This document shows, one piece after another, positions 1 through 11,139 of a stretch of 64,000 nucleotides of DNA. Within the stretch, counting starts at the first letter, position 1; each line of letters starts with the position of its first letter. Below the pieces are notes generated by a model. That model worked only from the letters and a program-made list of their open reading frames with translations. It made no database searches and had not been told where the DNA came from. Position numbers and translations under genes: made by a program. Source of the stretch: Dallia pectoralis (Eukaryota; Chordata; Actinopteri; Esociformes; Umbridae); assembly GCA_029465975.1 (NCBI GenBank), contig CM055745.1:16342116-16406115 (forward strand), given 5' to 3'.

Positions 1-1516
1 GTGGCCGGGGAACTGGCTTTGGCCCGGCAACAGTCCTTGGCCCGGCAACAGTCCTTGGCCCGGCAACAGTCCTTGGCCCGGCAACAGTCCTTGGCCCGGC
101 AACAGTCCTTGGCCCGGCAACAGTCCTTGGCCCGGCAGCAGTCCTTGGCCCGGCAGCAGTCCTTGGCCCGGCAGCAGTCCTTGGCCCGGCAGCAGTCCTT
201 GGCCCGGCTGCAGTCCTTGGCCCGGCAGCAGTCCTTGGCCCGGCTGCAGTCCTTGGCCCGGCTGCAGTCCTTGGCCCGGCTGCAGTCCTTGGCCCGGCTG
301 CAGTCCTTGGCCCGGCTGCAGTCCTTGGCCCGGCTGCAGTCCTTGGCCCGGGAACTGGCTCAGCCAGGATGACGGCCTCGGGCATTGGACGGGGCTCGAG
401 AACTGGAGCTGGAGTGAGCTCCGGGGCTGGAGTGAGCTCTGGGGCCGGGACAGCCACGGGGACAGACTCTGGGACGGACACGGGGGCTGGCTCAGGCAAG
501 GAGACGGGGGCTGGCTGGGAAACTGGGACAGGCTGGGAAACTGGGACAGGCTGGGAAACTGGGACAGGCTCAGGCTGGGAAACTGGGACAGGCTCAGGCT
601 GGGAAACTGGGACAGGCTCAGGCTGGGACACGGGGACAGGCTCAGACGAGGGCACGGGAACTGGAGGGAGCTCCATGACTGGCCGAAGGTGTGGTGCACG
701 GCGGAGAAGTTGTGCCCTCAGGTAGTCCAGGAGCTTAGGGCAGAGATCTTCTTGTCCCCCTCTCCACCTGAAGAACTCCCCATGCCACCATCTCCTCTCA
801 TCGGGCATCACCGCCTCCTCCTGGACCCAGGCCAAAAAGTCTGTAAACACTCCCAGGTCCTCCCGTAGTTCTCTTTCCAAGGCCGGGAAGGTCCCTGACG
901 GTGGCACTGGCCTGAAGGACTCTGGAGAGCTTAGTCTATTGGCCCGACCAGTGGCCGTTTTGAGTGGCGGGGCGGCAGCCATCTTCGGCTGCGGGGTGAC
1001 AGCCATCTTAGGCTGCGGGGCGGTAGCCATCTTATGCTGCGGGGCGGCAGCCATCTTATGCTGCGGGGCGGCAGCCATCTTATGCTGCGGGGCGGCAGCC
1101 ATCTTATGCTGCGGGGCGGCAGCCATCTTATGCTGCGGGGCGGCAGCCATCTTATGCTGCGGGGCGGCAGCCATCTTATGCTGCGGGGCGGCAGCCATCT
1201 TGGGCGGCGGCGCGGCAGCCATCTTGGGCGGCGGCGTGGCAGGTACCTCGGGTATTAACTGGAGGGTGTAGGGATCCCAACTCCACATTCCCTCCAAATA
1301 CTCCTCCTCGTTCTCCAAGGGAAGGGACTCGATCCACTCTTCTAGAGCCTTGTGGTCGGCCGGTAACCAGATCGCCGAGGGGGTAGAAGGTCGTGGGGGC
1401 AGCGGTGATCCTCGACGCACTGCATCCTGGCACAAACCCACCGGCAGCTCGGCTGGTGGTCCACTACTCCGTGAACCGCTCTTTCTCCGCTGTGTCTGTG
1501 ATTTGGGTCGGGGCAT
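1..1516 (-). CDS. LTR-linked repeat-rich ORF, partial (runs off left edge)
   Basis: Reading the minus strand from the ATG at 1516, no stop occurs down to position 2, giving at least 505 codons; the C-terminus lies outside the window. The start sits 3 nt inside the end of a putative LTR, so this looks like the first ORF of an LTR element. Layout: a basic N-terminus (MPRPKSQTQRRKSG), a Trp/Tyr/Glu-rich stretch near residues 75-85, about ten octapeptide repeats of KMAAAPQH type (residues about 93-185), a non-repetitive, probably folded segment (about 186-276, with FTDFLAWVQEE and WWHGEFFRWRGG), Pro/Val repeats of PVPVSQPEP type (about 288-350), and a long hexapeptide array of AGPRTA type to the edge. 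All three repeat types keep the frame (24, 24 and 18 bp). I do not recognise the family and see no zinc knuckle, protease or reverse transcriptase. A gag-like role is inference only. The plus-strand ORFs here are shadows of these in-frame repeats. Confidence 0.55.
   Translation of the reverse strand, partial: MPRPKSQTQRRKSGSRSSGPPAELPVGLCQDAVRRGSPLPPRPSTPSAIWLPADHKALEEWIESLPLENEEEYLEGMWSWDPYTLQLIPEVPATPPPKMAAAPPPKMAAAPQHKMAAAPQHKMAAAPQHKMAAAPQHKMAAAPQHKMAAAPQHKMAAAPQHKMATAPQPKMAVTPQPKMAAAPPLKTATGRANRLSSPESFRPVPPSGTFPALERELREDLGVFTDFLAWVQEEAVMPDERRWWHGEFFRWRGGQEDLCPKLLDYLRAQLLRRAPHLRPVMELPPVPVPSSEPVPVSQPEPVPVSQPEPVPVSQPEPVPVSQPVPVSQPVPVSQPAPVSLPEPAPVSVPESVPVAVPAPELTPAPELTPAPVLEPRPMPEAVILAEPVPGPRTAAGPRTAAGPRTAAGPRTAAGPRTAAGPRTAAGPRTAAGPRTAAGPRTAAGPRTAAGPRTAAGPRTAAGPRTVAGPRTVAGPRTVAGPRTVAGPRTVAGPRTVAGPKPVPRP
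19..352. repeat. 18-bp in-frame tandem repeat
   Basis: About 18 copies of an 18-bp unit (tccttggcccggcaacag). The copies differ mainly at one site, cggcaacag, cggcagcag or cggctgcag. On the minus strand each copy encodes a hexapeptide of AGPRTA or AGPRTV type within the LTR-linked ORF. Confidence 0.9.
1012..1240. repeat. 24-bp in-frame tandem repeat
   Basis: About nine copies of a 24-bp unit beginning cttatgctgcggggcggcag. Minus-strand reading gives the octapeptide KMAAAPQH. Seven central copies are nearly identical, while edge copies diverge to PQPKM and PPPKM forms. Confidence 0.9.
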
Positions 1517-1518
1517 TC

Positions 1519-1914
1519 TGTAACGATCTGCCCTTGGGGCAGATGACCAGGAGCAGACACAGGCGCAGAGAATGCTTTCAAACAAAGGTTTATTCACTCA
1601 GGCAGGCACTGAACTCTGAAAACTTCAATAACAAGAGAAACACAAAACCAAAAGTCAAACGCAGGAAGTTCATAAAACAGGATAACAGTGATCACTAAAA
1701 CACAAGGAACAAATACATGCAAACAAACCAGAAGCAACCAAACCAACGTGAGAACAGAAAACGTACCTTCAATAATGCCCCGACACTGACTAACTGAAAA
1801 CCCCCAACCTATATACAACACTAACGACCAACAGAAAACAGGTGTGCAAGCACCTCAGGTGTTCATGATAGTCCTTGATTTTCCCTCTCCTCTGACAGGG
1901 GGAGTGTCAGGACA
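1519..1914 (-). mobile_element. Putative LTR of an LTR retrotransposon (396 bp)
   Basis: Read on the minus strand the segment starts TGTCCTGACA and ends CGTTACA, giving TG...CA termini. It holds a TATA-like box (TATATAGG, plus positions 1808-1815) and an AATAAA signal (plus positions 1589-1594) in the order expected of an LTR. The repeat-rich ORF starts directly after its 3' end. The partner LTR and both target-site copies cannot be checked because the element continues left of the window. No clear tRNA primer site is seen after the LTR. Confidence 0.5.
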
Positions 1915-2109
1915 AACATAGAGAAAGACCGAGGGAGGGACAGGCCTCAGATCCTCACAGACTTCACATGCTTTGAACTTGTTAATAAATCTGCATTGGC
2001 TAAATGCCAACTATAGCTGCATAAACCACTAACTGAAAGTATTTATATCCGGTTTGAATATGAATTATGGTGCTGAATATGTCAATATTGATTTGTACAA
2101 ATATTATTG

Positions 2110-3650
2110 ACAGTAATAATTACCTGAGTATGTGTAGGTAAATTGGGACAGGAGTCAACTTGTAATTACCTGAGTATGTATAGGTGAATGGGGACAGGTG
2201 TCAGCTTGTATTTACCTGAGTATGTATAGGTGAATGGGGACAGGTGTCAGCTTGTAATTACCTGAGAATGTGTAGGTGAATGGGGACAGGTGTCAGCTTG
2301 TAATTACCTGAGTATGTGAAGGTCAATAAGGACAGGTTTCAGCTTGTAATTACCTGAGTATGTGTAGGTGAATAGGGACAGGAGTCAGCTTGTAATTACC
2401 TGAGTATGTGTAGGTGAATGGGGACAGGTGTCAGCTTGTAATTACCTGAGTATGTGTAGGTGAATGGGGACAGGTGTCAGCTTGTAATTACCTGAGTATG
2501 TATAGGTGAATGGGGACAGGTGTCAGCTTGTAATTACCTGAGTATGTGTAGAATAATGGGGACAGGTGTCAGCTTGTAAATACCTGAGTATGTATAGATG
2601 AATGGGGACAGGTGTCAGCTTGTAATTACCTGAGTATGTGTAGGTGAATGGGGACAGGTGTCAGCTTGTAATTACCTGAGTATGTGTAGAATAATGGGGA
2701 CAGGTGTCAGCTTGTAAATTCCTGAGTATGTGTAGGTGAATGGGGACAGGTGTCAGCTTGTAATTACCTGAGTATGTGTAGGTGAATGGGGACAGGTGTC
2801 AGCTTGTAATTACCTGAGTATGTATAGGTGAATGGGGACAGGTATCAGCTTGTAATAACCTGAGTATGTGTAGGTGAATGGGGACAGGTGTCATCTTGTG
2901 AGAACTCCCTCAGAAGCCAGTGTGCCGCCCCCTGCTGGCGGGCTTCGGCGGTCGTCCTCCCCGGTCTTCTGAGCCACCATCGTTATCTCCTCCCCCTGCA
3001 CACCTTGTTCAGTCTCGTCATCACTACACCTGGTGTCCATTATCTCATTAGCGTACTATTTAAGTTCCCTGTGTTTGGTCTGGTCTTTGTGTGGAATTGT
3101 TATATGTTACGTGTTTTCTGTGCAGCCCGGGTCTCTGTGTGAGCTCGGTGCTTCTTTATTATACCTCCGTGCGAGGAGTTTGTGGAAGTTTGTGCGCTGC
3201 GTCGCACCCTCTACTTTGCCTGCGGGCTTTAAGCAAGTACTGCGGGTTTTCCGTACTGAATTAAAAGGGACACTAAGAGTATTTTCCGTGAGTTGTCTGG
3301 TTCCATCCTTCCGCACCCCTACACAGCCGTGACACATCTTGTAATAAACTGAGTAAGTGTAGGTGAATGGGGACAGGTGTCAGCTTGTAATAACCTGAGT
3401 ATGTGTAGGTGAATGGGGACAGGTGTCAGCTTGTAATAAACTGAGTAAGTGTAGGTGAATGGGGACAGGTGTCAGCTTGTAATTACCTGAGTATGTGTAG
3501 GTGAATGGGGACAGGTGTCAGCTTGTAATTACCTAAGTATGTATAGGAGAATGGGGACAGGTGTCAGCTTGTATTTACCTGATTATGTATAGGTGAAAAA
3601 GGACAGGTGTCAGCTTGTAATTACCTGAGTATGTGTAGGTGAATGGGGAC
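2110..3650. repeat. 46-bp minisatellite, split by a solo LTR
   Basis: About 23 copies of a 46-bp unit containing ttacctgagtatgtgtaggt followed by gaatggggacaggtgtcagc. The array covers about 2110-2896 and 3335-3650. The gap is an LTR insertion. Copies right of the insertion include a variant group (ataaactgagtaagtg). Confidence 0.95.
2897..3334 (+). mobile_element. Solo LTR inserted in the 46-bp minisatellite
   Basis: A 438-bp insert starts TGTGAGAACTCC and ends CCGTGACA. It is flanked by the 5-bp direct repeat catct (2892-2896 and 3335-3339), and the minisatellite phase resumes directly after it. It contains a TATA-like tatttaag (3057-3064) and an AT-rich gaattaaaag near 3258. TG...CA ends, a 5-bp target duplication and the lack of internal coding sequence fit a solo LTR left by recombination. 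Its orientation is inferred from the promoter-like motif. Confidence 0.75.
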
Positions 3651-3659
3651 TGAAGCCAC

Positions 3660-6600
3660 TCTGTGCGACCTGCAGGTCTTAAGATATTTCCCATGTAACC
3701 TCCTCAAACCCTCGAAGCGATATAAATAGCACGCCGGCCAGAGCTCATACCAACACGATTAATAATCTGTGGGCTGCTAACATCTGCTGCCAGGTACTTA
3801 GCTGACAAGAAACATTCCATTAACTTTGGCGACGGGTCAAAGTCACATTAGGTAATTTTATAATGTTTTCCAATTTTCATCTGATGTTTAAGTAACGTTC
3901 AAATAATGTCACAAACTGCCCACCGTTTTGAAAATTATTATCCCGTGAATTTGGTGGGAATCCACGCTCCGCCGACTTTATTCCCTAACGAAAGATTGAA
4001 ATGCACTTGTCAATTTACAGTAGGACACACAAATTATGTGGGATTTACTGTGGCCCGTTTTGAAACCGAGTGGTTCCTGTGGGGTTTTACTAAAAAACGC
4101 TAAAACAGAACAGAACCGCCTGCTACTCATGTTATTGCAATGTCCGCACGTCATGTGCCCCACCAGCCCAGAGGAAATGGGGATATTGTTGAAAAAAGCC
4201 CACACGGGAATGGCCCAAGTCCTGGCCACTTCTTCTTCTACTGTGTTCACTCAGGGTCACTCAGTGAATAGATCAAAGGTCAAGCTTTCATATGTTGACC
4301 TCTAGTGCCCTGGGATGAGCTGACATTATCTGGTCTAGGAATGCTGCTTAATGTTTCTGGGTGTGAATGCTAGTCTGAGGCAGTCAACAATCCCACATAT
4401 GATTGGAGAGAGGAACCAATAAATTAGCTCACTCACTGAGGCCATTCGCTCTTTTTGGAGCTCAGATCATTCATAGGTTCTCTAATGTATCTGATCTACA
4501 GTGAGACCCTTTCCAAGTTCTCCCCAAGTACGTCTTGCGAAGCCTGCTTCCAATTCTCCAGATTCACAAAACCTGTCCTGAGGTCTGTCGATAAATGTTG
4601 TTCAGCGCGTTACGAGTACAGTGCGTCTCATTGTTCAGACCATCACCAACGTGGTGTTCAGACCATGTCTGGTGATGGTTACGGAAATCCACCAATCTCC
4701 CCAGCCTCCCTCTAAGCCATGAGAGCTGTTGGACTTTTGTTCATTTTTTTTCTCACACTCAAAAAAAACCAGGGGATCCCATCAAGTTCCTTTCTCACTG
4801 ACTAAGGGGGGTTGAGGGCTGCTAGCGGGTTTAGGTTCGGTCCGAGCCAAGGGGCTGTTAGAAGAGGCTCGTAAGAACAACTACATGTTTACTCGCGGGG
4901 GATGGGAACAGTTGCTCCCAGGCTTGGGACAGCTCAGTTAATTCCACACAGGGACATTTTTGATGGGAACATGTTGGCCTTTTGATTGGAGAGTGCAACC
5001 CCCCTCCCCCAGCTGCGTCTGAGTCACATGACCGGGCTGAACAGGATGCTGACGGATTTCGCGTTGCCCTCGGAAACATGGGAATATGTGCGCTGTCGGA
5101 ATAATCTGCCGTGTTTGCTCAAGCAATTTGCTTCCCGAATTATGTGGTTTGTCTTCTTCGTGTACTTCAACGATAAATTATACTTGTAACATCAACCTTC
5201 ACAATTTATCACTGGATTTCATGACTACTGTTTTAACATTTATTTTGTACCTATCACATATCACACTGTGAATAAATGATATCAAATTGCCATAAGTAGC
5301 GTGAGTGCAAACTGTTATACTTTACACGGTTCCATCATGACAGAAGAAGAACAAAAAGTGCAAAGATTTAGCGGTCAAAGCTTTAATTGGAATTGTACAC
5401 AATGTTCCTGTTTTGATTCTGGCATCACTCGCTCTTCTTTTAACATTTATTATTGACACCACCGGAAACCATCGTTCAAGGGCTTCGTTATTTTGTCTGG
5501 ATGTAAGTAATATTTCTGTTGTTGCAAACACTTGGCCCCTCCTACGTGGTGAAACATGACAGGTGAACGTAAGGCAGCAATAGTTTTTTACGGATAAAAG
5601 TTATTCCTGAAACGTGCCCTTACATCTGTGCTTTTCAATTCTCTCTATCTCTCTCTAGGCATTCGTTCAAATGGGCCTGACGTGCCAAAGTTGTGTCCTC
5701 CTTCATCCCTGTGGAATGGGAGAGAAATAAGTCCCTCGCTAGAATGTAAACAGAACTGATGTCGGCAGGACAGCATGTTCCGACGTTTGGCCCTTTGAAC
5801 CGGGTTAAGATTTATGATGTTCCAGTATAAACCGAGGAAAAGTTAGGCCACAGTAAGGGAGAAAGGAGACGGCAGGTCTAAGACTCCTCTCAGCACTTAT
5901 TCGGGGTTACTCCGGCGTCGACTAGGAATGTCGGATACAGGACAAGGGCGCATCCCAATTCTATGAAAGGTTTTTTCTTTCCCTGTCTTCTTCCCTCTGA
6001 ATCCTGCACACTTTAACTGAAATAAGGAAGTGAAATATGGTGGATGTCCCTCAACTCAACAGAGATCCAACTACCTAGTCAAATGAGGATTTGAATTTGA
6101 ACAGACTCGTTCTTTCTCTATTAAGCGGACACCTGAAGGTTTTTGTGATAGAACGATTTTATGAAAAACAGATCGATAACATGATCGTCTTTCCAATGGA
6201 AATGTTCTGAGGAACAGAAGCTCTTGATAGAGTTTATTTTGGTTATACAGGACATGGTGTTTTGCGAAATGATACTAGATCTCAGATTACCATAATCCCC
6301 TCTTGGGAATATGGGGTGTGTGTAGTTTATCTTCACTCTGTGGTAGATAACAGGGGCGGTTATATCACTTGGGTGGTTTCCGAAATGTCCTGCCCTGGGT
6401 TCCTTCAAAGTGTACCAGAAACAGACTTATCTGGGGTGTGGTTCTGGAATATGACCACCATAGTCCAAAACATATTCTTGGATAACATGCCCCCCCCCAA
6501 ACAAGTTTCACCTCTGGCTGTACGAGCACAATGTCAGGACTTGTACCTCATCCTCTAAAGACACACAAACACGCAAGCAGGCGCCCTCAAGTCATGCCAA

Positions 6601-7589
6601 GGTTGGAAAGGCATACACTTTTGAGCGATGATATTAACAACTGTATCGACACAAACAGCCGGCCAGACAGGGGAGAGGCAAGGGACACCCACTTCCTGTA
6701 AAGACGGGCGACGCTGCGAAAGGTGTACCTTCTTCTGCCTTTAAAAATTGATCGCCGTTCCACTTGAGGCGCGGAGGACTTAACGAACGCCGGGTGAGTG
6801 CTTCAACAGCCTGATGCAATCGGACAGGTCCGCCGAGGCGTAAAGGGAGGGAGAAGGTTGGGGAAAAGGGGAGCTAGAACCTTCTGTTCGAGCACGGCAA
6901 TACGTAAGACCTCGGACGGTGGAGCCCGTATGCAGTAATGCGCCTGTCGGATCACATACAGAGTCTGAGATGGGGCCGTTGCCACAGCAACGAAAGAGGA
7001 GAGTGGACTAACTGGTCCTGTGAGGGGTTGAAGGTTATCCGTAGTCGTCCTTGGTGTTACCAGGTCGCTCTCCAACAGGGCCTACGAGGCGTTATTAGTG
7101 GACTAACGTCTGATGTGTGTGTTGGAGAGCAGTGGAGGAGGTCCATCCTGTTTCTCTCTGACGTATCTCCACGTGCCCGGATGGTGCATCTCAGCATGTA
7201 ACTCCCGGTACTTGTTCTGGGTTCCGTGTGCGTAATGACGTCAGGCCCGGGCGCTCTACAGACAGGCGGCCGAAATCTGCCGTGTGGAAGTGTGCAAGTG
7301 TGGAAGTGTGGAAGTGTCTGCAGCACAGATGATGGCATGGGTTCTCCACAGGATGTGTCCCCATTCGGGATAGTCAATGTGTTCCCGGTTGTTTAACTGT
7401 TGTCTTTTTTCTTTCGCTTAGTACAAACATCCCAGGTGATGCCAAGAACACAGATGAACACGGATAGAGCCAGATAGAACCAGTTAGGTGGGAGCAAAAC
7501 TCAACGTCCGATAGCCAAGAAAGGGAGGACAATGAAGAGGCAAGTCAATGCCAAGGAGAGCGCGGTTAAATCAAAGAACAAACACTCCT
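3660..7589. other. Stretch with no supported gene
   Basis: Only short ORFs (under 107 codons) without family likeness are present. Around 4637-4672 there is a 10-bp inverted repeat (accatcacca ... tggtgatggt). The stretch is otherwise ordinary AT/GC-mixed DNA. Confidence 0.6.
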
Positions 7590-7594
7590 GCTAC

Positions 7595-7622
7595 CACCAC
7601 ACACACACACACACACACACAC
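7595..7622. repeat. (CA)n microsatellite
   Basis: A short uninterrupted run of CA dinucleotides just upstream of the 31-bp minisatellite. Confidence 0.9.
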
Positions 7623-7660
7623 ATCAGCGTTCACCATCACCAGAATACTAGCACCTGTAA

Positions 7661-8367
7661 CCACTCAGCTCATGTACATATACTTCCTGTCTCCCTCAGC
7701 TCATGTACATATACTTCCTGTCTCCCTCAGCTCATGTACATATACTTCCTGTCTCCCTCAGCTCATGTACATATACTTCCTGTCTCCCTAAGCTCATGTA
7801 CATATACTTCCTGTCTCCCTCAGTTCATGTACATATACTTCCTGTCTCCCTCAGCTCATGTACATATACATTCTGTCTCCCTCAGCTCATGTACATATAC
7901 ATTCTGTCTCCCTCAGCTCATGTACATATACTTCCTGTCTCCCTCAGCTCATGTACATATACTTCCTGTCTCCCTCAGCTCATGTACATATACATTCTGT
8001 CTCCCTCAGCTCATGTACATATACTTCCTGTCTCCCTCAGCTCATGTACATATACTTCCTGTCTCCCTCAGCTCATGTACATATTACTTCCTGTCTCCCT
8101 CAGCTCATGTACATATTACTTCCTGTCTCCCTCAGCTCATGTACATATACTTCCTGTCTCCCTCAGCTCATGTACATATACTTCCTGTCTCCCTCAGCTC
8201 ATGTACATATACTTCCTGTCTCCCTCAGCTCATGTACATATTTCTTCCTGTCTCCCTCAGCTCATGTACATATTACTTCCTGTCTCCCTCAGCTCATGTA
8301 CATATACTTCCTGTCTCCCTCAGCTCATGCACATATACTTCCTGTCTCCCTCAGCTCATGTTCATAT
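7661..8367. repeat. 31-bp minisatellite
   Basis: About 22 copies of a 31-bp unit (ctcatgtacatatacttcct then gtctccctcag). As 31 is not a multiple of three and the unit has no stop in any plus frame, all three plus frames stay open for 170-270 codons. These ORFs are repeat artefacts. Variants carry an extra t (catattacttcc) or attctg in place of ttcctg. Confidence 0.95.
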
Positions 8368-8700
8368 AGTTTTTGATCAGTGCCTGTCTGTTATGTTTTT
8401 GGCTTTAACCTACCTGCTCGACTTCTGCCTGCTAATTGTGATCTCCTGGTATTTTAAACCCTGACATTTTACGATTACGACTTCGCTACTGCCTGGTACT
8501 GTCTGTTGTATGATTTGTTTCCTGGTTTTTGTTCCCTGCCTGCTACACGACTGCGAGTTCTGGATTGTGGTTGGACTATATTAAATACAGCGTTGAGCGC
8601 TTGAAGTCTATTCTCTGTGCTTTTCGCCCTGCGAATGATGTAATCCCCTAATGGCACAAGCTGACGTAGAGAGACGAGACCAGCAGACAGGCATCGGGGC
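8368..8700 (+). mobile_element. Possible LTR or retroelement fragment
   Basis: Pyrimidine-rich text with repeated gcctg/ctgcct motifs and an attaaat signal near 8580 resembles the 3' part of fish LTRs. No termini or target duplication could be defined, so the call is weak. Confidence 0.25.
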
Positions 8701-8934
8701 ACTGGTTTCTAGGGGGCTTATGTAACTGCTGTGGGTTAGGAGATGTTTGACACAAAATGTCCTCTAGAGAGCACAGATAGATACCAGAAATAAGACACAG
8801 CAGTCCAGACTATAGTTCAAGAGGGTCCGCGTAAAAAAATGCAACTTTCGAATTTGTTTTGAAATGGGCATGGTTATTTAAGGCAACACAGGGAAAACTG
8901 GAAAAAAACATTGAAAGTTTGAAAACCATCATTC

Positions 8935-9333
8935 TGTCACCATTGGTGTGGGGGCGTAGCTACACTTCTATTTCGGTGACTCACTTCTGTGTTATTGTTT
9001 CACTAGCTGTGTTTACTTCCTTGTTCACGTCTTCACAGCTGTTAGTAATCTATGTCACTTAGTGGGGAGATAAAAGGGTCGCGAGCAATTCACTCCTTGC
9101 TTCGCATTAATTCATGTCACACGTATTGAATAGGGGTGAGTGTTTATATTGCTGTGGTTATTCTGTTCTTTGTAAGACGCGATATGCGCAGTGTTTATTT
9201 TCAGTTAGCCAGTTAGCTCTTTTCCGCCGTTCTCGGTTTGTTTTACGTTGGTGTTTTGTTAATAAACCTTGTTAAACGGACGACACGGCTCTGCACATGG
9301 CTTCCCGCACTACACCCAGGCTACGCCGTGACA
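8935..9333 (+). mobile_element. Solo LTR with 5-bp target duplication (399 bp)
   Basis: The segment starts TGTCACC and ends GCCGTGACA, and is flanked by the exact direct repeat cattc (8930-8934 and 9334-9338). It has a TATA-like gataaaag (9069-9076) and an AATAAA (9261-9266), giving a plus-strand orientation. No internal region is present, as expected after LTR-LTR recombination. The final GCCGTGACA is shared with the solo LTR at 2897-3334, so the two may be related families. Confidence 0.8.
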
Positions 9334-9632
9334 CATTCAAAATTGTACTGGGGTTGACCTCTAATAGTGTTTTCTTAACAAATGTAATGGGGTTTTCTAG
9401 GCTGTGATTTATGTATGTAAAGGCTGATGTTTTAATAGGCCTGTCTCACTATGAGCGAGACACACATCCAAACTCTGAGAGAGATTAACAAACCTTTGGT
9501 TACGGAGGTCTTGGCACCAGTCGAGCCGCTTGTCTTTTTAAATCCATGTCGTGATACAGTGAATTTAGAATTCAACGCTACAAAAATATAAAATATAAAT
9601 CTTATAAGTACAGAACCCAACACTACTGACAT

Positions 9633-10564
9633 CTCATCTCATCTTCAACCGCTTATCCGGGGTCGGGTCGCGGGGGTAGCAGCTCTAGCAGGGGACCCCA
9701 AACTTCCCTTTCCCGGGCAACATTAGCCAGCTCTGACTGGGGAATCCCGAGGCGTTCCCAGGCCAGTGTGGAGATATAATCTCTCCACCTAGTCCTGGGT
9801 CTTCCCCGAGGTCTCCTCCCAGCTGGACGTGCCTGGAACACCTCTCTAGGGAGGCGCCCAGGTGGCATTCGTACAAGATGCCCGAACCACCTCAACTGGC
9901 TCCTTTCTATGCAAACCTTTCTATTGACCGGTAGATCGAGAGCTTTGCCTTTCGGCTCAGCTCTCTTTTCGTCACAACGGTGCGGTGAAGCAAATGCAAC
10001 ACCGCCCCCGCTGCTCCGATCCTCCGACCAATCTCCCGCTCCATTGTTCCCTCATTTGCGAACAAGACCCCGAGGTACTTGAACTGCTTCACTTGGAGTA
10101 AGGACTCATTCCCTACCCGGAGTAGGCACTCCACTGGTTTCCTGCTGAGAGTCATGGCCTCAGATTTAGAGGTGCTAACCCTCATCCCAGCCGCTTCACA
10201 CTCGGCTGCGAACCGATCCAGTGAGTGCTGAAGGTCACCGACCGATGAGGCCATCAGGACCACATCATCCGCAAAAAGCAGTGATGTGACCATCAGCCCA
10301 CCGAACGGGAACCCCTCCCCCCCATGACTACGCCTTGATATCCTGTCCATGAATATTACAAACAGGATTGGTGACAAAGCGCAGCCCTGGCGGAGGCCAA
10401 CCCCCACCGGGAACGAATCCGACTTACTGCCGAGGACACGGACACAGCTCATGCTTTGAGCGTACAGAGATTGGATGGCCCTGAGAAGAGACCCCCTCAC
10501 CCCATACTCCCGCAGCACCTCCCACAAAAGATCCCGGGGTACCCGGTCATACGCCTTCTCCAGA
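9633..10564 (-). pseudogene. 5'-truncated LINE reverse transcriptase, internally deleted
   Basis: The minus-strand frame at 10527-9907 encodes reverse-transcriptase fingers and palm: RQGCALSPILFVIFMDRIS, then the catalytic FADDVVLMAS box, then KQFKYLGV. The frame at 9895-9653 encodes the usual LINE C-terminal tail (RWFGHLVRM, PRGRPRTRWRDY). Between them, near 9897-9925, the frame breaks (SIERFA then stop) and a stretch normally present between the RT and the tail is missing. The sequence atagaaagg occurs twice at the junction, which suggests a deletion through short homology. The 3' end is a GGATAAGCGGTTGAAGATG-type tail with gatga repeats. The direct repeat tgacat (9627-9632 and 10565-10570) flanks the copy. 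It is a dead insertion of a common fish non-LTR family; the clade (Nimb/I or L2-like) is not certain. Confidence 0.85.
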
Positions 10565-10570
10565 TGACAT

Positions 10571-11120
10571 GTTGATTACAATTGAATCACTAATGGTTTA
10601 GTAAACTGTGAATGTAAACATTAATGGGAAGTAGAGATTTGTCGTCATATTGCCTCGCAGTGTGGCATTAACGTAACCAGTCAAGATGTTTCTCACTTAG
10701 TTAGTAAAGCTCTCTTAACAAAAACATGCTGATAAATGACAAGAGATCCTTGTCACAAACAAAGTTGTGAACAATATTTGATAAATTAGGGCCTACAGCA
10801 TTTGAAGCATAAATGAATGTGTCTCAGTCACCAGCACTTATTTGACTCCTGGGCAACGTGTCCTTGTGCCAGAAGTCTCCAAAGCTAATCAATCCTATTT
10901 CCTGTCTACAGCACTGATAGTAAGCATTTAATAAACAAGTCTATCTTCCATTTAAAAGTATTGGTTTTAGTCTTGCATCTATGGAAGGTGTCCAACCATC
11001 TACCGTGGTTTACAGTGCCCACATGAACCCCAATCTAACCACGTTCTACACTGAACATGAACCCCAATCTAACCACGTTCTACACTGAACATCTTATCAG
11101 GATTTTGTTTTTGGCACCAT
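10571..11120. other. No supported gene; one short tandem duplication
   Basis: AT-rich spacer. At about 11020-11090 a 34-bp unit beginning catgaaccccaatctaacca occurs twice in tandem. Nothing else was recognised. Confidence 0.6.
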
Positions 11121-11139
11121 TTTTCATGAGTAACCTAAC

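Noticed and set aside
939..1271. Plus-strand ORF of repeated AAILCCG residues
   Set aside because: Antisense of the minus-strand 24-bp repeat that is in frame with the longer LTR-linked ORF. No start context or family.
3906..4305. Small ORFs of 65-90 codons on both strands
   Set aside because: Short, overlapping on both strands, no recognisable domain or splice structure.
7548..8464. Overlapping ORFs of 172-273 codons
   Set aside because: All come from the 31-bp minisatellite, which lacks stops in three frames.
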